DNA from: Bog-950 sp044228435 | GTDB taxonomy: Bacteria; Bacteroidota; Bacteroidia; Chitinophagales; LD1 | Assembly (NCBI GenBank): GCA_044228435.1 | Contig: JBGAUW010000002.1 | Coordinates: 124,001-188,000 of the forward strand | Length of the DNA: 64,000 nucleotides | Reading direction: 5' to 3' | Part shown: positions 18,184 through 27,361 of the stretch, one piece after another | Layout: the number at the start of each line of letters is the position of its first letter | Position numbering within the stretch: position 1 is the first letter of the stretch | The notes under the pieces: model-generated | Databases searched by the model: none | Told to the model about the DNA's origin: nothing | Seen by the model: only the letters and a program-made list of their open reading frames with translations | Translations under genes and position numbers: made by a program

Positions 18184-19459
18184 ATGAATACTACTGAAGT
18201 TGGCGATGCGTTTGAAAACAGATGCTTTGATGCAATATGTATAGGCATTAAAGAAGGGCAATTAGGCATTGTTTCTAACGACGCAAGAGCTTTCCAAAAA
18301 AAAAGCATACTTCTCCAGAAAAAGACAGGATCATATAATAATTGATATTTCAATAGAGATATGGCCACCAAATGCCATACGCCCTTCTATTACATATCTA
18401 ATAGAATGCAAAGATTACAAGCGAAAAGTAGAAGTTGGAAGGGTGGACGAGTTTGCAGGTAAAGTTGATCAGATTGCGGATGGAGGATTCAATGTCAAGG
18501 GGGTTTTTATATCTGGCTCCTCATTTCAACAAGGAGCGCTTGAGGTTGCTAAAAATTTGGGATTCATGGTTATAGAATTAAATGAACTCAATCAATTAGA
18601 TATTAAGTTTCACAAAAAAGAAAAAGGGAAGAATAAGAGCCAAAGATTTCTAGAAGCGGATGAAAAGGTTTATCAATTTTTTAAAAAAATTTTTGATCCA
18701 AGTCAAAACCAATCCATTCCCGTTTTAAGCAAGAAAAATATTGCAAAGCGTGCAAACGAGGTTTTGAACGATTTTAATCCACAAATCTTGGAACGAGGCC
18801 ATAAACTATCAATTGATAAACTCATTGATTACTTTACGCTAAAACATAATATAACTTTTAAAACAATACCCAATATTACTGCAAACGAATCAGATTTGCT
18901 CGGCTACTTTGATCTTAACGACAAGGAAATTAATATAAATGAAAAACTGGAATGGGAGGGGAATAGAAAGGCATTCGTAATAGCGCATGAAATAGGCCAT
19001 TTTATACTGCATAAGGACATTCAAGTTACCCAAGACTACTATGATAGCTTTTCGGATTCAGAATTCGATTTCAGAACCAATAAGTATACTTTAAACAACT
19101 TTAAAAACTGGATAGAGTGGCAAGCAAACTATTTTGCAGCGTGCTTATTGATGCCTGAATTACCATTGCGTTATCACCTGATTAAATTTCAAACTAGAGC
19201 AGGTATTAGTAAGCAGGGAAGAATTTACTTAGATCGACAACCCGTTAATTGGCGCGATTATTACGCCATAATAAATTATTTATCCGATCACTTTAATACA
19301 ACCAACACCAGTCTTATCTATCGTCTAGAGGAGTTTAATATCATTACTTATGACCCATCGATATTGCATTGGCAAACCATTAATGAGCTATCTACAAATG
19401 AATATATCGAGAAACATTCGGTTTACGCTAAGGAGAAAGAAGATAACTATGATAAATAA
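18184..19459 (+). CDS. Restriction-endonuclease-like / ImmA-IrrE peptidase fusion, frameshifted
   Basis: Two frames together give one protein. From ATG 18184 a frame reads GDAFENRCFDAICIG...ARAFQKK, then meets nine A (18296-18304); the remaining codons continue one base over to the stop at 19459. Joined, the N-terminal part (about 1-140) is a PD-(D/E)xK nuclease: RQDHIIIDISIE, then LIECKDYK. The C-terminal part is a zinc peptidase of the ImmA/IrrE (M78) class with AHEIGHF and EWQANYFAACLLMP. In that class, ImmA-type peptidases cut phage-type repressors and DNA-damage regulators. The gene is clearly AT-rich compared with its neighbours, suggesting transfer. The break could be a mutation, a sequencing error in the homopolymer, or slippage. 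The downstream frame alone (TTG at 18269) would lack the first nuclease helix. Confidence 0.75.
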
Positions 19460-19492
19460 TTCGTTCGGGGTTAGTCACTCTTCAGCTATTAC

Positions 19493-21073
19493 TTACTGTC
19501 GACTAATAATTGATGCCGTAAACTTAACGCCATCATCTTTACAAATTTTTTTGGCCAGGTCGCGGGCAGTCATTATCGCAATGGGCAGGCCACCACTGGG
19601 GCGGTTCCAATGGCTGGCGTAATAAAAATTTTTAAGCCCCGGAAAAGTGGTTTTAATAGGTACCGCCGCCAAAAAGTTTTTACCTGCCATAAGGCCCTGA
19701 GCGCTGCCCTTCCAGTTGCCGGTGTAGCGCAATGTAGTGGCCGGGGTGGCTACATCTACCACTTCTATAAACTCTTTTATGCCCCCAAGGCGCTCATCTA
19801 ACTGCTCTATAATTTTTTGAGCAAACTCGTTTTTTATCCTTCGGTATTCGGCGCGGTTGTGTTTGCGGTGGTTAATCCAAAACTCGCGCTGTTTGGTATA
19901 AAAGCTAACTATAACGGTGCTTTTACCCGCCGGGGCCATGGTGGGGTCGTAACTATAAATGTGTACCTCCATGCGCGTATACTCAGTACCATCCGGCGAT
20001 ACCACCGGCACCTCTAAAGGGTAACGCGTTAAGTGCGGCAAGTGGCTTAAATCTTTATTAATGCCAAACGAAAACTGCATTACCGAATAAAAAACATCCA
20101 GGCTTCTCCCCTCTTTTAAATCCAGCATGGGCTTATTTACAAACTTACCACCCAGTAATTCAAAGGCAGTAAGGTACCAATCGGCGCAACTGATAGTTAA
20201 ATCAGAAGGGTGTATTTTTCCATGCCTTACCTCCAGCGCCACCGCTTTATCGCCCTCGGTAATAATTTTATTTACCGGTGTGTGGTAATGTATTTTGCCG
20301 CCTAATTGCAGGTAGCGTTGTTCAAACCGCGTGGCAAATTTAAGCGAGCCCCCCAAAGGGTAACCGGCGCTTTTTTTATCAAAACTGGCCATGGGGAAAT
20401 AGATAACCAATAGGTTAACCTCTTCACCATCATACAGCATTTGAAATGCCTCTTTTAAAAAAGGATTTTTAAGCTTAGCTGCAAACGTGTAATTGGTTTG
20501 TCCCCACAGTTTTAAAAACGTAAACAAAAACTCGGCGTAGCGCGCCATTTTAATACTGCGGATAATAGATGGTATAAGTGGTATATCATCCATTATAGGC
20601 GGCATATCGAACTTCTGTATCACCCGCATAGGCTTTATAAAGTTGCGTATCTCTTTTTCATCTTCGGGGGCAAGGTCTATAAGGTAATCTTGTAGTTTAT
20701 CCAGGTTGGTATAAAACCGAAAAGTATTACTGCCGTATTTATCGCGGTTATTTTTAAGCTCAATATACATGCGTATATCGTGGTTTACCCAATCTACCTT
20801 CCGCATATCAATCAGCTCGTTCCAAACTTTAAAAAACGAGCTGCCGGTATCGCTGCCTAATATCCAGTGTGCGCAGCCATCAAAGGTGTAGCCGCTTTTA
20901 TCCCAACTGGTGCAAAGGCCCCCCGGTATATTGTGCTTTTCAAATATCTGCGTTTGGTAGCCATTCATTTGCAAATAGCAACCCAGCGAAAGGCCAGAGA
21001 TACCTGCGCCTATTATGTTGACTGTTTTTCGGTTTGAAGCGGCAGTAAGAATGGTAGATTGGCTGCTACTCAT
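19493..21073 (-). CDS. Phytoene-desaturase-like FAD oxidoreductase
   Basis: A 526-residue flavoprotein with the N-terminal dinucleotide-binding motif GAGISG (22-27), EKHNIPGGLC, and a C-terminal FAD motif (FYYASHWNRPSGGLPIAI). It belongs to the CrtI/phytoene dehydrogenase-like amine-oxidase superfamily, whose members desaturate, isomerise or hydroxylate polyenes. It is followed upstream on the same strand by FabG and a tyrosine ammonia-lyase, a set seen in flexirubin/aryl-polyene pigment loci, so a role in pigment polyene modification is likely but inferred. Its stop faces the endonuclease-peptidase gene. Length is normal. Confidence 0.85.
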   Translation of the reverse strand: MSSSQSTILTAASNRKTVNIIGAGISGLSLGCYLQMNGYQTQIFEKHNIPGGLCTSWDKSGYTFDGCAHWILGSDTGSSFFKVWNELIDMRKVDWVNHDIRMYIELKNNRDKYGSNTFRFYTNLDKLQDYLIDLAPEDEKEIRNFIKPMRVIQKFDMPPIMDDIPLIPSIIRSIKMARYAEFLFTFLKLWGQTNYTFAAKLKNPFLKEAFQMLYDGEEVNLLVIYFPMASFDKKSAGYPLGGSLKFATRFEQRYLQLGGKIHYHTPVNKIITEGDKAVALEVRHGKIHPSDLTISCADWYLTAFELLGGKFVNKPMLDLKEGRSLDVFYSVMQFSFGINKDLSHLPHLTRYPLEVPVVSPDGTEYTRMEVHIYSYDPTMAPAGKSTVIVSFYTKQREFWINHRKHNRAEYRRIKNEFAQKIIEQLDERLGGIKEFIEVVDVATPATTLRYTGNWKGSAQGLMAGKNFLAAVPIKTTFPGLKNFYYASHWNRPSGGLPIAIMTARDLAKKICKDDGVKFTASIISRQ

Positions 21074-21256
21074 TGGTAAAAATTCGAAATATTAAATACT
21101 AAAACCCAACAAACAAAATTCGAAATTTGAACCACTAAAATCTAAACAATACGAAGAACATAGATGTATTTCTTTTTGAGTTTCGGATTTCCGTTTTTAG
21201 AATTTTGTATTTCTATACTTTAGAATTTCGAATTTTGGTTTTTAGAGTTTTGCTTT
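21074..21256. repeat. AT-rich intergenic region with degenerate aattcgaaatt words
   Basis: No gene is visible. The stretch repeats short words such as aaaattcgaaat, gaatttcgaatttt and tttttagaatttt on both strands. Similar words recur at 30290-30430 and 35990-36090, so this seems to be a dispersed low-complexity family of intergenic spacer. Confidence 0.55.
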
Positions 21257-22009
21257 TTATGTATACAAACCACCATTTACATTAATCACCTCTCCGGTAA
21301 TGTAGCTGGCTCCTTTGCTTGCTAAAAACACAACCGCTTCGGCTACCTCGTCGGCTTCGCCAAAACGTTGCACAGGTATAAGGGTTCTAAACTGCGATTC
21401 CTCAATGCCTTCGGTCATTTCGGTTTTTATAAAGCCCGGCGCCACACAGTTAACGGTTATGCCTTTGCGACCAATCTCTTGCGCTAACGATTTAGAGGCA
21501 GCTATTACACCCGCCTTAGAGGCCGAGTAGTTAGTTTGCCCCGGCAAGCCTTTAATACCAGAAAGCGATACCACGTTTATAATACGGCCAAAGCGCTTAA
21601 ACATCATCCCTCCTATTACCAGTTTACACAGGTAATAAAACGAGTTAAGGTTGGTGTTTAACACCGAATGCCAGTCGGCCTCGGGCATCATCATCAACAG
21701 GGCATCTTTACGTATGCCGGCGTTATTAACCAATACTTCAATAGTTTTATCCTTGTTGGCTTCTATCCACCCGCCTAATACAGCTTCAATTTCTTCTTTG
21801 CTCGATACATCAAATTTCATCGTAGCTGCGTCGCCGCCGGCTTCTTTTATAAGCGCTACGGTTTTATCTGCTTCTATTTCGTTACGCTGAAAATTTACCA
21901 GCACAAAATAGCCAAGTGCTGCCAGTTTTACGCTTACGGCACGGCCTATGCCCCTACTGCCACCGGTTACCAGTGCGTAGCGTTTTGTATCGTTTGTGTT
22001 ATCTGCCAT
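21257..22009 (-). CDS. fabG: 3-oxoacyl-[ACP] reductase (FabG-type SDR)
   Basis: A 250-residue short-chain dehydrogenase with the cofactor motif TGGSRGIG (15-22), NNAG (95-98), catalytic Ser148, Tyr161 and Lys165 (YSASK), and the FabG-like end VNVNGG. It reduces 3-oxoacyl thioesters with NADPH. Lying 38 bases from the ammonia-lyase gene and near the phytoene-desaturase-like gene on one strand, it is more likely the reductase of a pigment (aryl-polyene/flexirubin) fatty-acid-like pathway than the housekeeping FabG; the sequence alone cannot separate the two. Confidence 0.9.
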   Translation of the reverse strand: MADNTNDTKRYALVTGGSRGIGRAVSVKLAALGYFVLVNFQRNEIEADKTVALIKEAGGDAATMKFDVSSKEEIEAVLGGWIEANKDKTIEVLVNNAGIRKDALLMMMPEADWHSVLNTNLNSFYYLCKLVIGGMMFKRFGRIINVVSLSGIKGLPGQTNYSASKAGVIAASKSLAQEIGRKGITVNCVAPGFIKTEMTEGIEESQFRTLIPVQRFGEADEVAEAVVFLASKGASYITGEVINVNGGLYT

Positions 22010-22047
22010 TTATATTTCTGTATTCTTGTTTTCAATAAATTCTACCC

Positions 22048-23583
22048 CTAAATAACCTGCGGATTGTTAGCCTTTAAAAAGCCACGAATGCTCTTCAGTT
22101 TTTTAAAACTGGGCACATCGTTTTCTATTTTGCTCGATACGGCCCTTACACCTTTATAAAGTTCATTCGCCTTAGCCGAAAGTTTATCCTGCTTGCCCAG
22201 GCAATCAATAGCCTCTACCACCGCCAGCGTATGCACCGATAGCACCTCGAAGGTATTGTCAATAACCCTTGCAGCCATCAAAGCTGCATTGCTGCCCATG
22301 CTTACTATATCCTGGTTATCGTTATTGCTGGGTATGCTGTGTACATACACCGGGTTGCTAAGCGTTTGGTTTTCGGCCACCGTAGAGGTTGCCGTATACT
22401 GTATACCCTGTATACCAAAATTCAACCCTATAGTACCGGTATTAATAAACGGTGGCAATTTGCCATTCAGCTTATCATTAAGCAAATAGTTAAGCTGCCT
22501 ATCGGCCAGCATAGATAGTTTGGTAATAGCAATTTTTAATTTATCCATCTCAAGCGCCACATAATCTCCGTGAAAGTTACCACCATGGAACACATCTTTA
22601 GCCTCATCATCAATTACCGGATTGTCGCTTACTGAGTTCAATTCGTCAGTCAGTATTTTTTCGGCACTGGCAATGGTATCGTATACCGGTCCTAATATTT
22701 GCGGCATGCAGCGCAGCGAGTAATACTCCTGCACCTTCTCTTTAAAATGTGTTTCGGTAGTATCGGTATACAAATGCTCGTGGCGGTTGCGCATTAATAC
22801 GCTATCGGCAATAATGGCGCGCATAGCTTCAGCCACTTTGTTTTGCCCCACGTGGTGCTTTACCACATTTAGCGGCGCCGAAATATGGTCGTCAAACGCT
22901 TCAAAAATTTCGTTTATAGTAATAGAAATAAGGGTGCTCCAGTTTAGCAAGCGTTTAGCCTCTATCAGGTTTACAAGGCCTATACCGGTCATGCACGATG
23001 TGCCATTCATTAAGCCTAAACCTTCGCGCATACGTATAGCAAAAGGGGTAAGCCCGTGCGCATGCAGTATTTCTGTAGCATTATGTATTTTGCCTTCGTG
23101 CATTATTTCGCCTTCGCCAATAATTGCCAGGGCCATATGTGCAAGCTGCACCAAATCGCCGCTGGCACCTACGCCCCCGTGCTCATATATAACCGGTATC
23201 AAATCGCGGTTAATCATTTCTTTAATAAGCAATATCAAATCGGGGTGCACACCGCTTTTGCATTGCGCAAAGGTGTTTAACCGGTCAATAAGCATGGCCT
23301 TAGCGTAAATAGTATCAATAGGCCTGCCGCTACCCGAGGCATGGCTGCGAATTAAATTATACTGAAGGGTAAGGCGCTCGCTATAGGCTATGCGGTGTTG
23401 GGCCATAGGGCCAAAACCGGTGTTAATACCGTATATCACTTTATCTTTGGCAAAATCGCGCAAAAAGTTAAAGTTAGCAGTGGCCCTGGCCACAGTAGTT
23501 TCGGTTATTTCAATTTTCTTTTGGTTATAAAGCACATCAAACACGTCGTTTAATGTCAGTTTGTTTTCGCCGGCTGCAATCAT
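22048..23583 (-). CDS. Tyrosine/histidine ammonia-lyase, FjTAL-like
   Basis: A 511-residue MIO-type aromatic amino-acid lyase. The MIO cofactor comes from Ala140-Ser141-Gly142 (GGVGASGDLVQ); Tyr51 in YGINTGFG, the selectivity pair Ser80-His81 (IRSH), and SIPSNNDNQDIVSMG are all present. From memory it resembles the Flavobacterium johnsoniae tyrosine ammonia-lyase closely along the whole length, so deamination of tyrosine to p-coumarate is the favoured reaction; histidine lyase is the alternative, but no hut genes are near. In flexirubin producers such an enzyme makes the aryl starter unit. It is the first gene of a three-gene minus-strand run (lyase, fabG, oxidoreductase). Confidence 0.9.
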   Translation of the reverse strand: MIAAGENKLTLNDVFDVLYNQKKIEITETTVARATANFNFLRDFAKDKVIYGINTGFGPMAQHRIAYSERLTLQYNLIRSHASGSGRPIDTIYAKAMLIDRLNTFAQCKSGVHPDLILLIKEMINRDLIPVIYEHGGVGASGDLVQLAHMALAIIGEGEIMHEGKIHNATEILHAHGLTPFAIRMREGLGLMNGTSCMTGIGLVNLIEAKRLLNWSTLISITINEIFEAFDDHISAPLNVVKHHVGQNKVAEAMRAIIADSVLMRNRHEHLYTDTTETHFKEKVQEYYSLRCMPQILGPVYDTIASAEKILTDELNSVSDNPVIDDEAKDVFHGGNFHGDYVALEMDKLKIAITKLSMLADRQLNYLLNDKLNGKLPPFINTGTIGLNFGIQGIQYTATSTVAENQTLSNPVYVHSIPSNNDNQDIVSMGSNAALMAARVIDNTFEVLSVHTLAVVEAIDCLGKQDKLSAKANELYKGVRAVSSKIENDVPSFKKLKSIRGFLKANNPQVI

Positions 23584-23723
23584 TCAGGTAAAGTGTAAAA
23601 AGTTACAATATTTAGTTTGTATGGGTGGGGTTAAAACTACTTTTTTTAGAGTAATATCAAAAAATTACCAGTCTTTCGTTTTGCTGCTGAACATTTTAGC
23701 AAATCATACCGTATAAAAACGGA

Positions 23724-24161
23724 ATGAATTCAGCCGCACAACTTAACCCAAACTACCAGCCTCCCATGAGCTTGAATAGCCTTTTTAAAAGCGTACGTGA
23801 GTATGAAAACCTGCACATTGCCCTTTGGTTGATAAAAGACACCTGTTGGGTAATGTCCGATAGTGTGCCCGCCCTTAAAATACCGGGTATGATAATGATA
23901 ATACCTACGCTTTTTGTAGCTATTTACATAGCCTGGCGCTCGCGAAACGAAATTTCGGACCTATTCCACAACATTGCCGTTTGCCTTTGGATAAGCGCCA
24001 ATGCCACCTGGATGACAGGGGAGTTTTTCTATAACGATGCTACCCGCCCATTAGCCACTTTATTTTTTGCCGCAGGGCTGATTGTGGTAGCGGTTTATTA
24101 CGTGGTGCACTTTCCTAAGCGCAACCAGGTACAGGCCGGCCAAATAGCCGAAAACGAATAA
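23724..24161 (+). CDS. Small integral membrane protein
   Basis: A 145-residue protein with three or four predicted membrane segments: around residues 30-48, 53-72, 78-98 and 113-130. The charged RSRNEISDLFHN loop and the polar tail (NQVQAGQIAENE) would be cytoplasmic. No family is recognised. An internal ATG at 23766 could also be the start. It is divergent from the ammonia-lyase gene and convergent with the T9SS protein gene, with a shared terminator downstream, so it is monocistronic. Confidence 0.65.
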   Translation: MNSAAQLNPNYQPPMSLNSLFKSVREYENLHIALWLIKDTCWVMSDSVPALKIPGMIMIIPTLFVAIYIAWRSRNEISDLFHNIAVCLWISANATWMTGEFFYNDATRPLATLFFAAGLIVVAVYYVVHFPKRNQVQAGQIAENE

Positions 24162-24197
24162 TTTTAATTAACTTAAAAAGCCTTTAAGGCCTACATA

Positions 24198-24233
24198 AAA
24201 AAAGCCCCTTGCATTGCTGCAAGGGGCTTTTTT
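24198..24233. terminator. Bidirectional terminator
   Basis: A 16-base perfect stem (24198-24213 with 24218-24233), core agccccttgca, with A-run and T-run flanks, lying between two convergent genes and able to serve both. Confidence 0.9.
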
Positions 24234-24249
24234 GTATTTTAAAACAAGG

Positions 24250-25572
24250 TTATTTACTTACTGTAAACTTGCTGCGGGCAACTACTACGTTGTTTTCGTT
24301 GGCAATTTGAATGCCGTAAACACCGTTAGCAAGGTCGGCTACGCTAATTACATTGTTGTTTTTAGTTACAACAGTAGACTTAACCAGGTTACCTACCATA
24401 TCAAACACGCGAAGGGTAGCTTTTCCGTTGTTTTCAAACTGAATGTTCAATTCGTTGGTAGCAGGCACAGGGAATAAGGCAACTTTTACAGCGTTTTCAT
24501 CTTCAATGCCGGTAGTGTTAAATATAAGCACACGAACACGGGCAGTATCAGTATTAGTTCCATCCGATATTGAGTAGAAGAATGTATCTGAACCAAAGTA
24601 GTTTGCATCCGGCGTATATAATATGCTGGCATTACCATTTAAAGTTGCATTTCCGTGGTTTGCATTTTTAGTAATGGCAAGGGTTAAACCAGCCACGTTG
24701 TTATCGCAATCATCATCATTAGCCTTAACCAAAATAGTACGGGCTACGTTTTTAGTAGTAGTATCTAAGTCGTTTACGGCAAACGGAGCAAAAGCATAGT
24801 TGCCTGGCAATAAATCGTAATCTAAATCATCAACTAACAATACGCTACCAGGTACTAAATCAGTAGTGCCGGTAATAACGCTACCCAAAGCAGGTATGCT
24901 GGCTGCAATTAATATTACCAAGGTATCTGGCTGCTCGCAAGATGTATAAGTGAAGTTTGCAGAGAAAGCACGGTAACCGTTGGTTGTATCGCCGCTTGTA
25001 AACTGCGCCGATGCAACTTCAGTATCACCTTTTCTTAACACTGCCCAAATCATGCAAGAATCAACATGGCTTAAGATAGAGTTATATACAGGTGCATAGT
25101 TGAAGAACCCTTTAATAGTAGCTAAGCGCTGGGTAAAAGGTTGACCTGAACCAGGAACAGAGGTTGGAGAAATTACACCGCCGGTAAGCAGGTTGCTTCC
25201 TAAATCTAAAGGAAACACACCGTTTAAAGCAAGGCCCGGAATGGTAAGCGCACGTCTTCCAAAACCACTTGGCAAATCAATACTGTCTAATCTATCAGTA
25301 GTTACGCTTATGGCTTTGCTACCTGTGTGCGCGTTTGCGCTTTCGTTAATCAAAAATAAACCACCTAAAGTATCGGCACCTGTAAGTGCGTTGGTGGTTG
25401 TCCAGCCTTGTGGGTCGGCAAACGGAAATGTATCGGCCGGAAATAGGTTAAAGCCCGAAAAATAGGCAGTCGAAGTGTCCCAGTTTTCGAAACCTGCGTT
25501 CACAATTTGTGCGTTTACGTTTGTAAAGCCAAATGCGACCATCAGTAAAGAGGCAAGTAAAAACTTTTTCAT
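24250..25572 (-). CDS. T9SS-secreted protein with VCBS/cadherin-like domain
   Basis: A 440-residue exported protein. The signal peptide (cut near VNAQ-I, residue 22) precedes a jellyroll-like domain (AGFENWDTS... about 25-250) similar in style to carbohydrate-binding or PCMD-type lectin folds, then an Ig/cadherin-like module with the telltale YTPDANYFGSDTFFYSISDG (about 280-360). The last 75 residues (ALFPVPATNELNIQF to SKFTVSK) are a T9SS type A sorting domain. Likely a surface or matrix protein; binding target unknown. Confidence 0.85.
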   Translation of the reverse strand: MKKFLLASLLMVAFGFTNVNAQIVNAGFENWDTSTAYFSGFNLFPADTFPFADPQGWTTTNALTGADTLGGLFLINESANAHTGSKAISVTTDRLDSIDLPSGFGRRALTIPGLALNGVFPLDLGSNLLTGGVISPTSVPGSGQPFTQRLATIKGFFNYAPVYNSILSHVDSCMIWAVLRKGDTEVASAQFTSGDTTNGYRAFSANFTYTSCEQPDTLVILIAASIPALGSVITGTTDLVPGSVLLVDDLDYDLLPGNYAFAPFAVNDLDTTTKNVARTILVKANDDDCDNNVAGLTLAITKNANHGNATLNGNASILYTPDANYFGSDTFFYSISDGTNTDTARVRVLIFNTTGIEDENAVKVALFPVPATNELNIQFENNGKATLRVFDMVGNLVKSTVVTKNNNVISVADLANGVYGIQIANENNVVVARSKFTVSK

Positions 25573-25631
25573 GTGGTTAAAAGTGTTTTTTAATTTTTAA
25601 TAATGCGCTAATTTATAGAAATAGGGTTAAC

Positions 25632-25639
25632 CAAATGTA
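25632..25639 (-). promoter_or_regulatory. Probable -7 promoter box (minus strand)
   Basis: Read on the minus strand the bases are TACATTTG, a full match to TAnnTTTG, 60 bases upstream of the T9SS protein start at 25572. No clear -33 box. Confidence 0.45.
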
Positions 25640-25654
25640 AAATTTTGTATTTTG

Positions 25655-26593
25655 TTAATATTGCACGTATGGCTTAAGGCCACGCACACCCATATCCACA
25701 ATAACTTCACCTTTAGTCGGCTCCCAGCGCCCATCGGGCGTACCTGCTTCTTCCCATTCAAAACTCTTATTGGTACTAAGCGAAACTGTTACCACTATAT
25801 CTTTCGTCTCATTTCCTGTAATGCGCAGTTTGCCACCTTCAAAAGGCCCGGTAACTACGCACGAACCTGCCGGAATTGGCGAAGTGCTCTGTAAAGGGTT
25901 TACTACCGTGGTAGCACCTGCCGGTGCCTGGCCTTGCGTTAGTAAATTATATGCATAACCATAAAAGTTGGCCGCATATTCAAAACCCCAGTAGCCCTGC
26001 TTCTTATCATCATTAAGGGTAATGGTTTGGTTTTTTACTTTATAATTTTTCACATAAGTATTAAAACCTATAAAACTCGCTACCGTGCAATACGACGAAT
26101 CTACAATATGGTAAGGCGTACCGCCTACGGTTATTGTTGTATCTACCGTTAGGCGCACATCGTAATTTTGGTAGGCTAACGATACCCGCAGGTATTCATA
26201 ATCGCCGGCGGTTACATTTTTTAAAGGCACTTCGTAAAACATTTCGCCATCCTTAGCCAGTTTAGCTTTTTCAAAATCTATGGCCAGGCTTCCGCCCGTG
26301 GTAACTTCTTCTGCCCGGTATAGTACAGCACCGCTGCCCAGCGGTGTAAGTGGCCCTTGTGCCAGCTCAATATAATGAGCGCTCATTGCATTAAACACGG
26401 GGTTTTGCCCGCCGTGGTTAGCCGGTAGTGGCGTAGGGTTGCCCAGGTTACCCAGCCGTTCTTGCGTGGGGTCGAATTTGTATTTAAATATAAGCTTGGG
26501 GCCGGTGGTATTATTAGTTGTATCATCCTTTTTGCAACCTGCTAAAAATGAGACAATTACACTAAACACTAAAAGGGTTTTAATTAATTTCAT
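25655..26593 (-). CDS. Lipoprotein of unknown function
   Basis: A 312-residue lipoprotein: signal peptide with lipobox FLAGC (Cys20) followed by KKDDTTNNTTG. The mature protein is beta-rich with a conserved-looking ending (GRWEPTKGEVIVDMGVRGL) that resembles proteins annotated only as hypothetical in Bacteroidota. No catalytic residues recognised. It stands alone on the minus strand; 82 bases separate it from the next gene, which has its own -7 box. Confidence 0.75.
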   Translation of the reverse strand: MKLIKTLLVFSVIVSFLAGCKKDDTTNNTTGPKLIFKYKFDPTQERLGNLGNPTPLPANHGGQNPVFNAMSAHYIELAQGPLTPLGSGAVLYRAEEVTTGGSLAIDFEKAKLAKDGEMFYEVPLKNVTAGDYEYLRVSLAYQNYDVRLTVDTTITVGGTPYHIVDSSYCTVASFIGFNTYVKNYKVKNQTITLNDDKKQGYWGFEYAANFYGYAYNLLTQGQAPAGATTVVNPLQSTSPIPAGSCVVTGPFEGGKLRITGNETKDIVVTVSLSTNKSFEWEEAGTPDGRWEPTKGEVIVDMGVRGLKPYVQY

Positions 26594-26834
26594 TGGTATT
26601 TTTATTGTGTGGCGAATATATAAAGAAGCGATTTAACCAACTTCCCGAAACTAAAAAACCTCCCGCACAGCGAGAGGCTCTCTAGTTTAACCCTTAAAAA
26701 ACTAAACTTATCATTAAGACTGCCCGCGCGAACAAAAGGTTGTTTGGGTTGTTGAAATAATTTAGCCCACAATGAGTTTTGTGTGCTAATATTGTTGTTG
26801 TTTAAACAATTAATCATCAAAAAATCAAAGCATT

Positions 26835-27305
26835 ATGGCATTAGCAGTTGGAACCAAAGCCCCCGATTTTAAATTATTTAGCAGCGATAAAAAAGAAGTA
26901 TCGCTGGCCGATTTTAGCGGCAAAAACCTGGTAATTCACTTTTTTCCGGCTGCTTTTACCGGCGTTTGCACTGCCCAAATGTGCAGCAGCCGCGACGACC
27001 TTTCGCTTTATAACGATTTAAATGCCGCTATCGTGGGCGTATCGGTAGATATGCCTTTTTCGCTCGACGTTTTCAAAAAACAAAACGGAATCAACTTCGA
27101 CCTGCTTTCCGACTTTAACAAAACCTTTATTAAGGATTACGATATGTACCAGGAAAACTTCGCCCTGGGTATGATTGGCGTAGCTAAACGCGGTGTCATA
27201 GTAGTAGGAAAAGATGGTGTAGTAGCTTACAGTGAAGAAACAGCCAACCCCGGCGTACAGGTAAACTTCGATGCCTTAAAAGCAGCTTTAGAAAAGTTGA
27301 AATAA
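26835..27305 (+). CDS. Peroxiredoxin (AhpE/BCP-like)
   Basis: A 156-residue cytoplasmic thiol peroxidase. The active site is FPAAFTGVCTAQMC, with the peroxidatic Cys45 in the T-x-x-C setting (Thr42) and a second cysteine at 50; the conserved Arg lies in KRGVIVV. It reduces hydrogen peroxide and organic peroxides using thioredoxin-type partners. Length fits single-domain peroxiredoxins. It has its own intergenic region upstream and a terminator downstream. Whether Cys50 acts as resolving cysteine is uncertain. Confidence 0.92.
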   Translation: MALAVGTKAPDFKLFSSDKKEVSLADFSGKNLVIHFFPAAFTGVCTAQMCSSRDDLSLYNDLNAAIVGVSVDMPFSLDVFKKQNGINFDLLSDFNKTFIKDYDMYQENFALGMIGVAKRGVIVVGKDGVVAYSEETANPGVQVNFDALKAALEKLK

Positions 27306-27326
27306 TTAATGTTTCTTAGATATTGG

Positions 27327-27356
27327 AAGCCCTGCTTAGCAATAAGCGGGGCTTTT
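27327..27356 (+). terminator. Rho-independent terminator
   Basis: Stem aagccctgctta (27327-27338) pairs with 27343-27354 (one G-U pair) around a 4-base loop, followed by T residues. It ends the peroxiredoxin transcript. Confidence 0.75.
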
Positions 27357-27361
27357 ATCTT

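Noticed and set aside
18296..18304. Programmed ribosomal frameshift at the A-run
   Set aside because: No stem-loop or stimulatory element was seen just downstream; transcriptional slippage, mutation or sequencing error are simpler, so it is listed only as a possibility in the finding.
26602..26820. 72-codon minus-strand frame between the lipoprotein and peroxiredoxin genes
   Set aside because: It lies in the AT-rich leader with no start context, and its translation has no recognisable feature.
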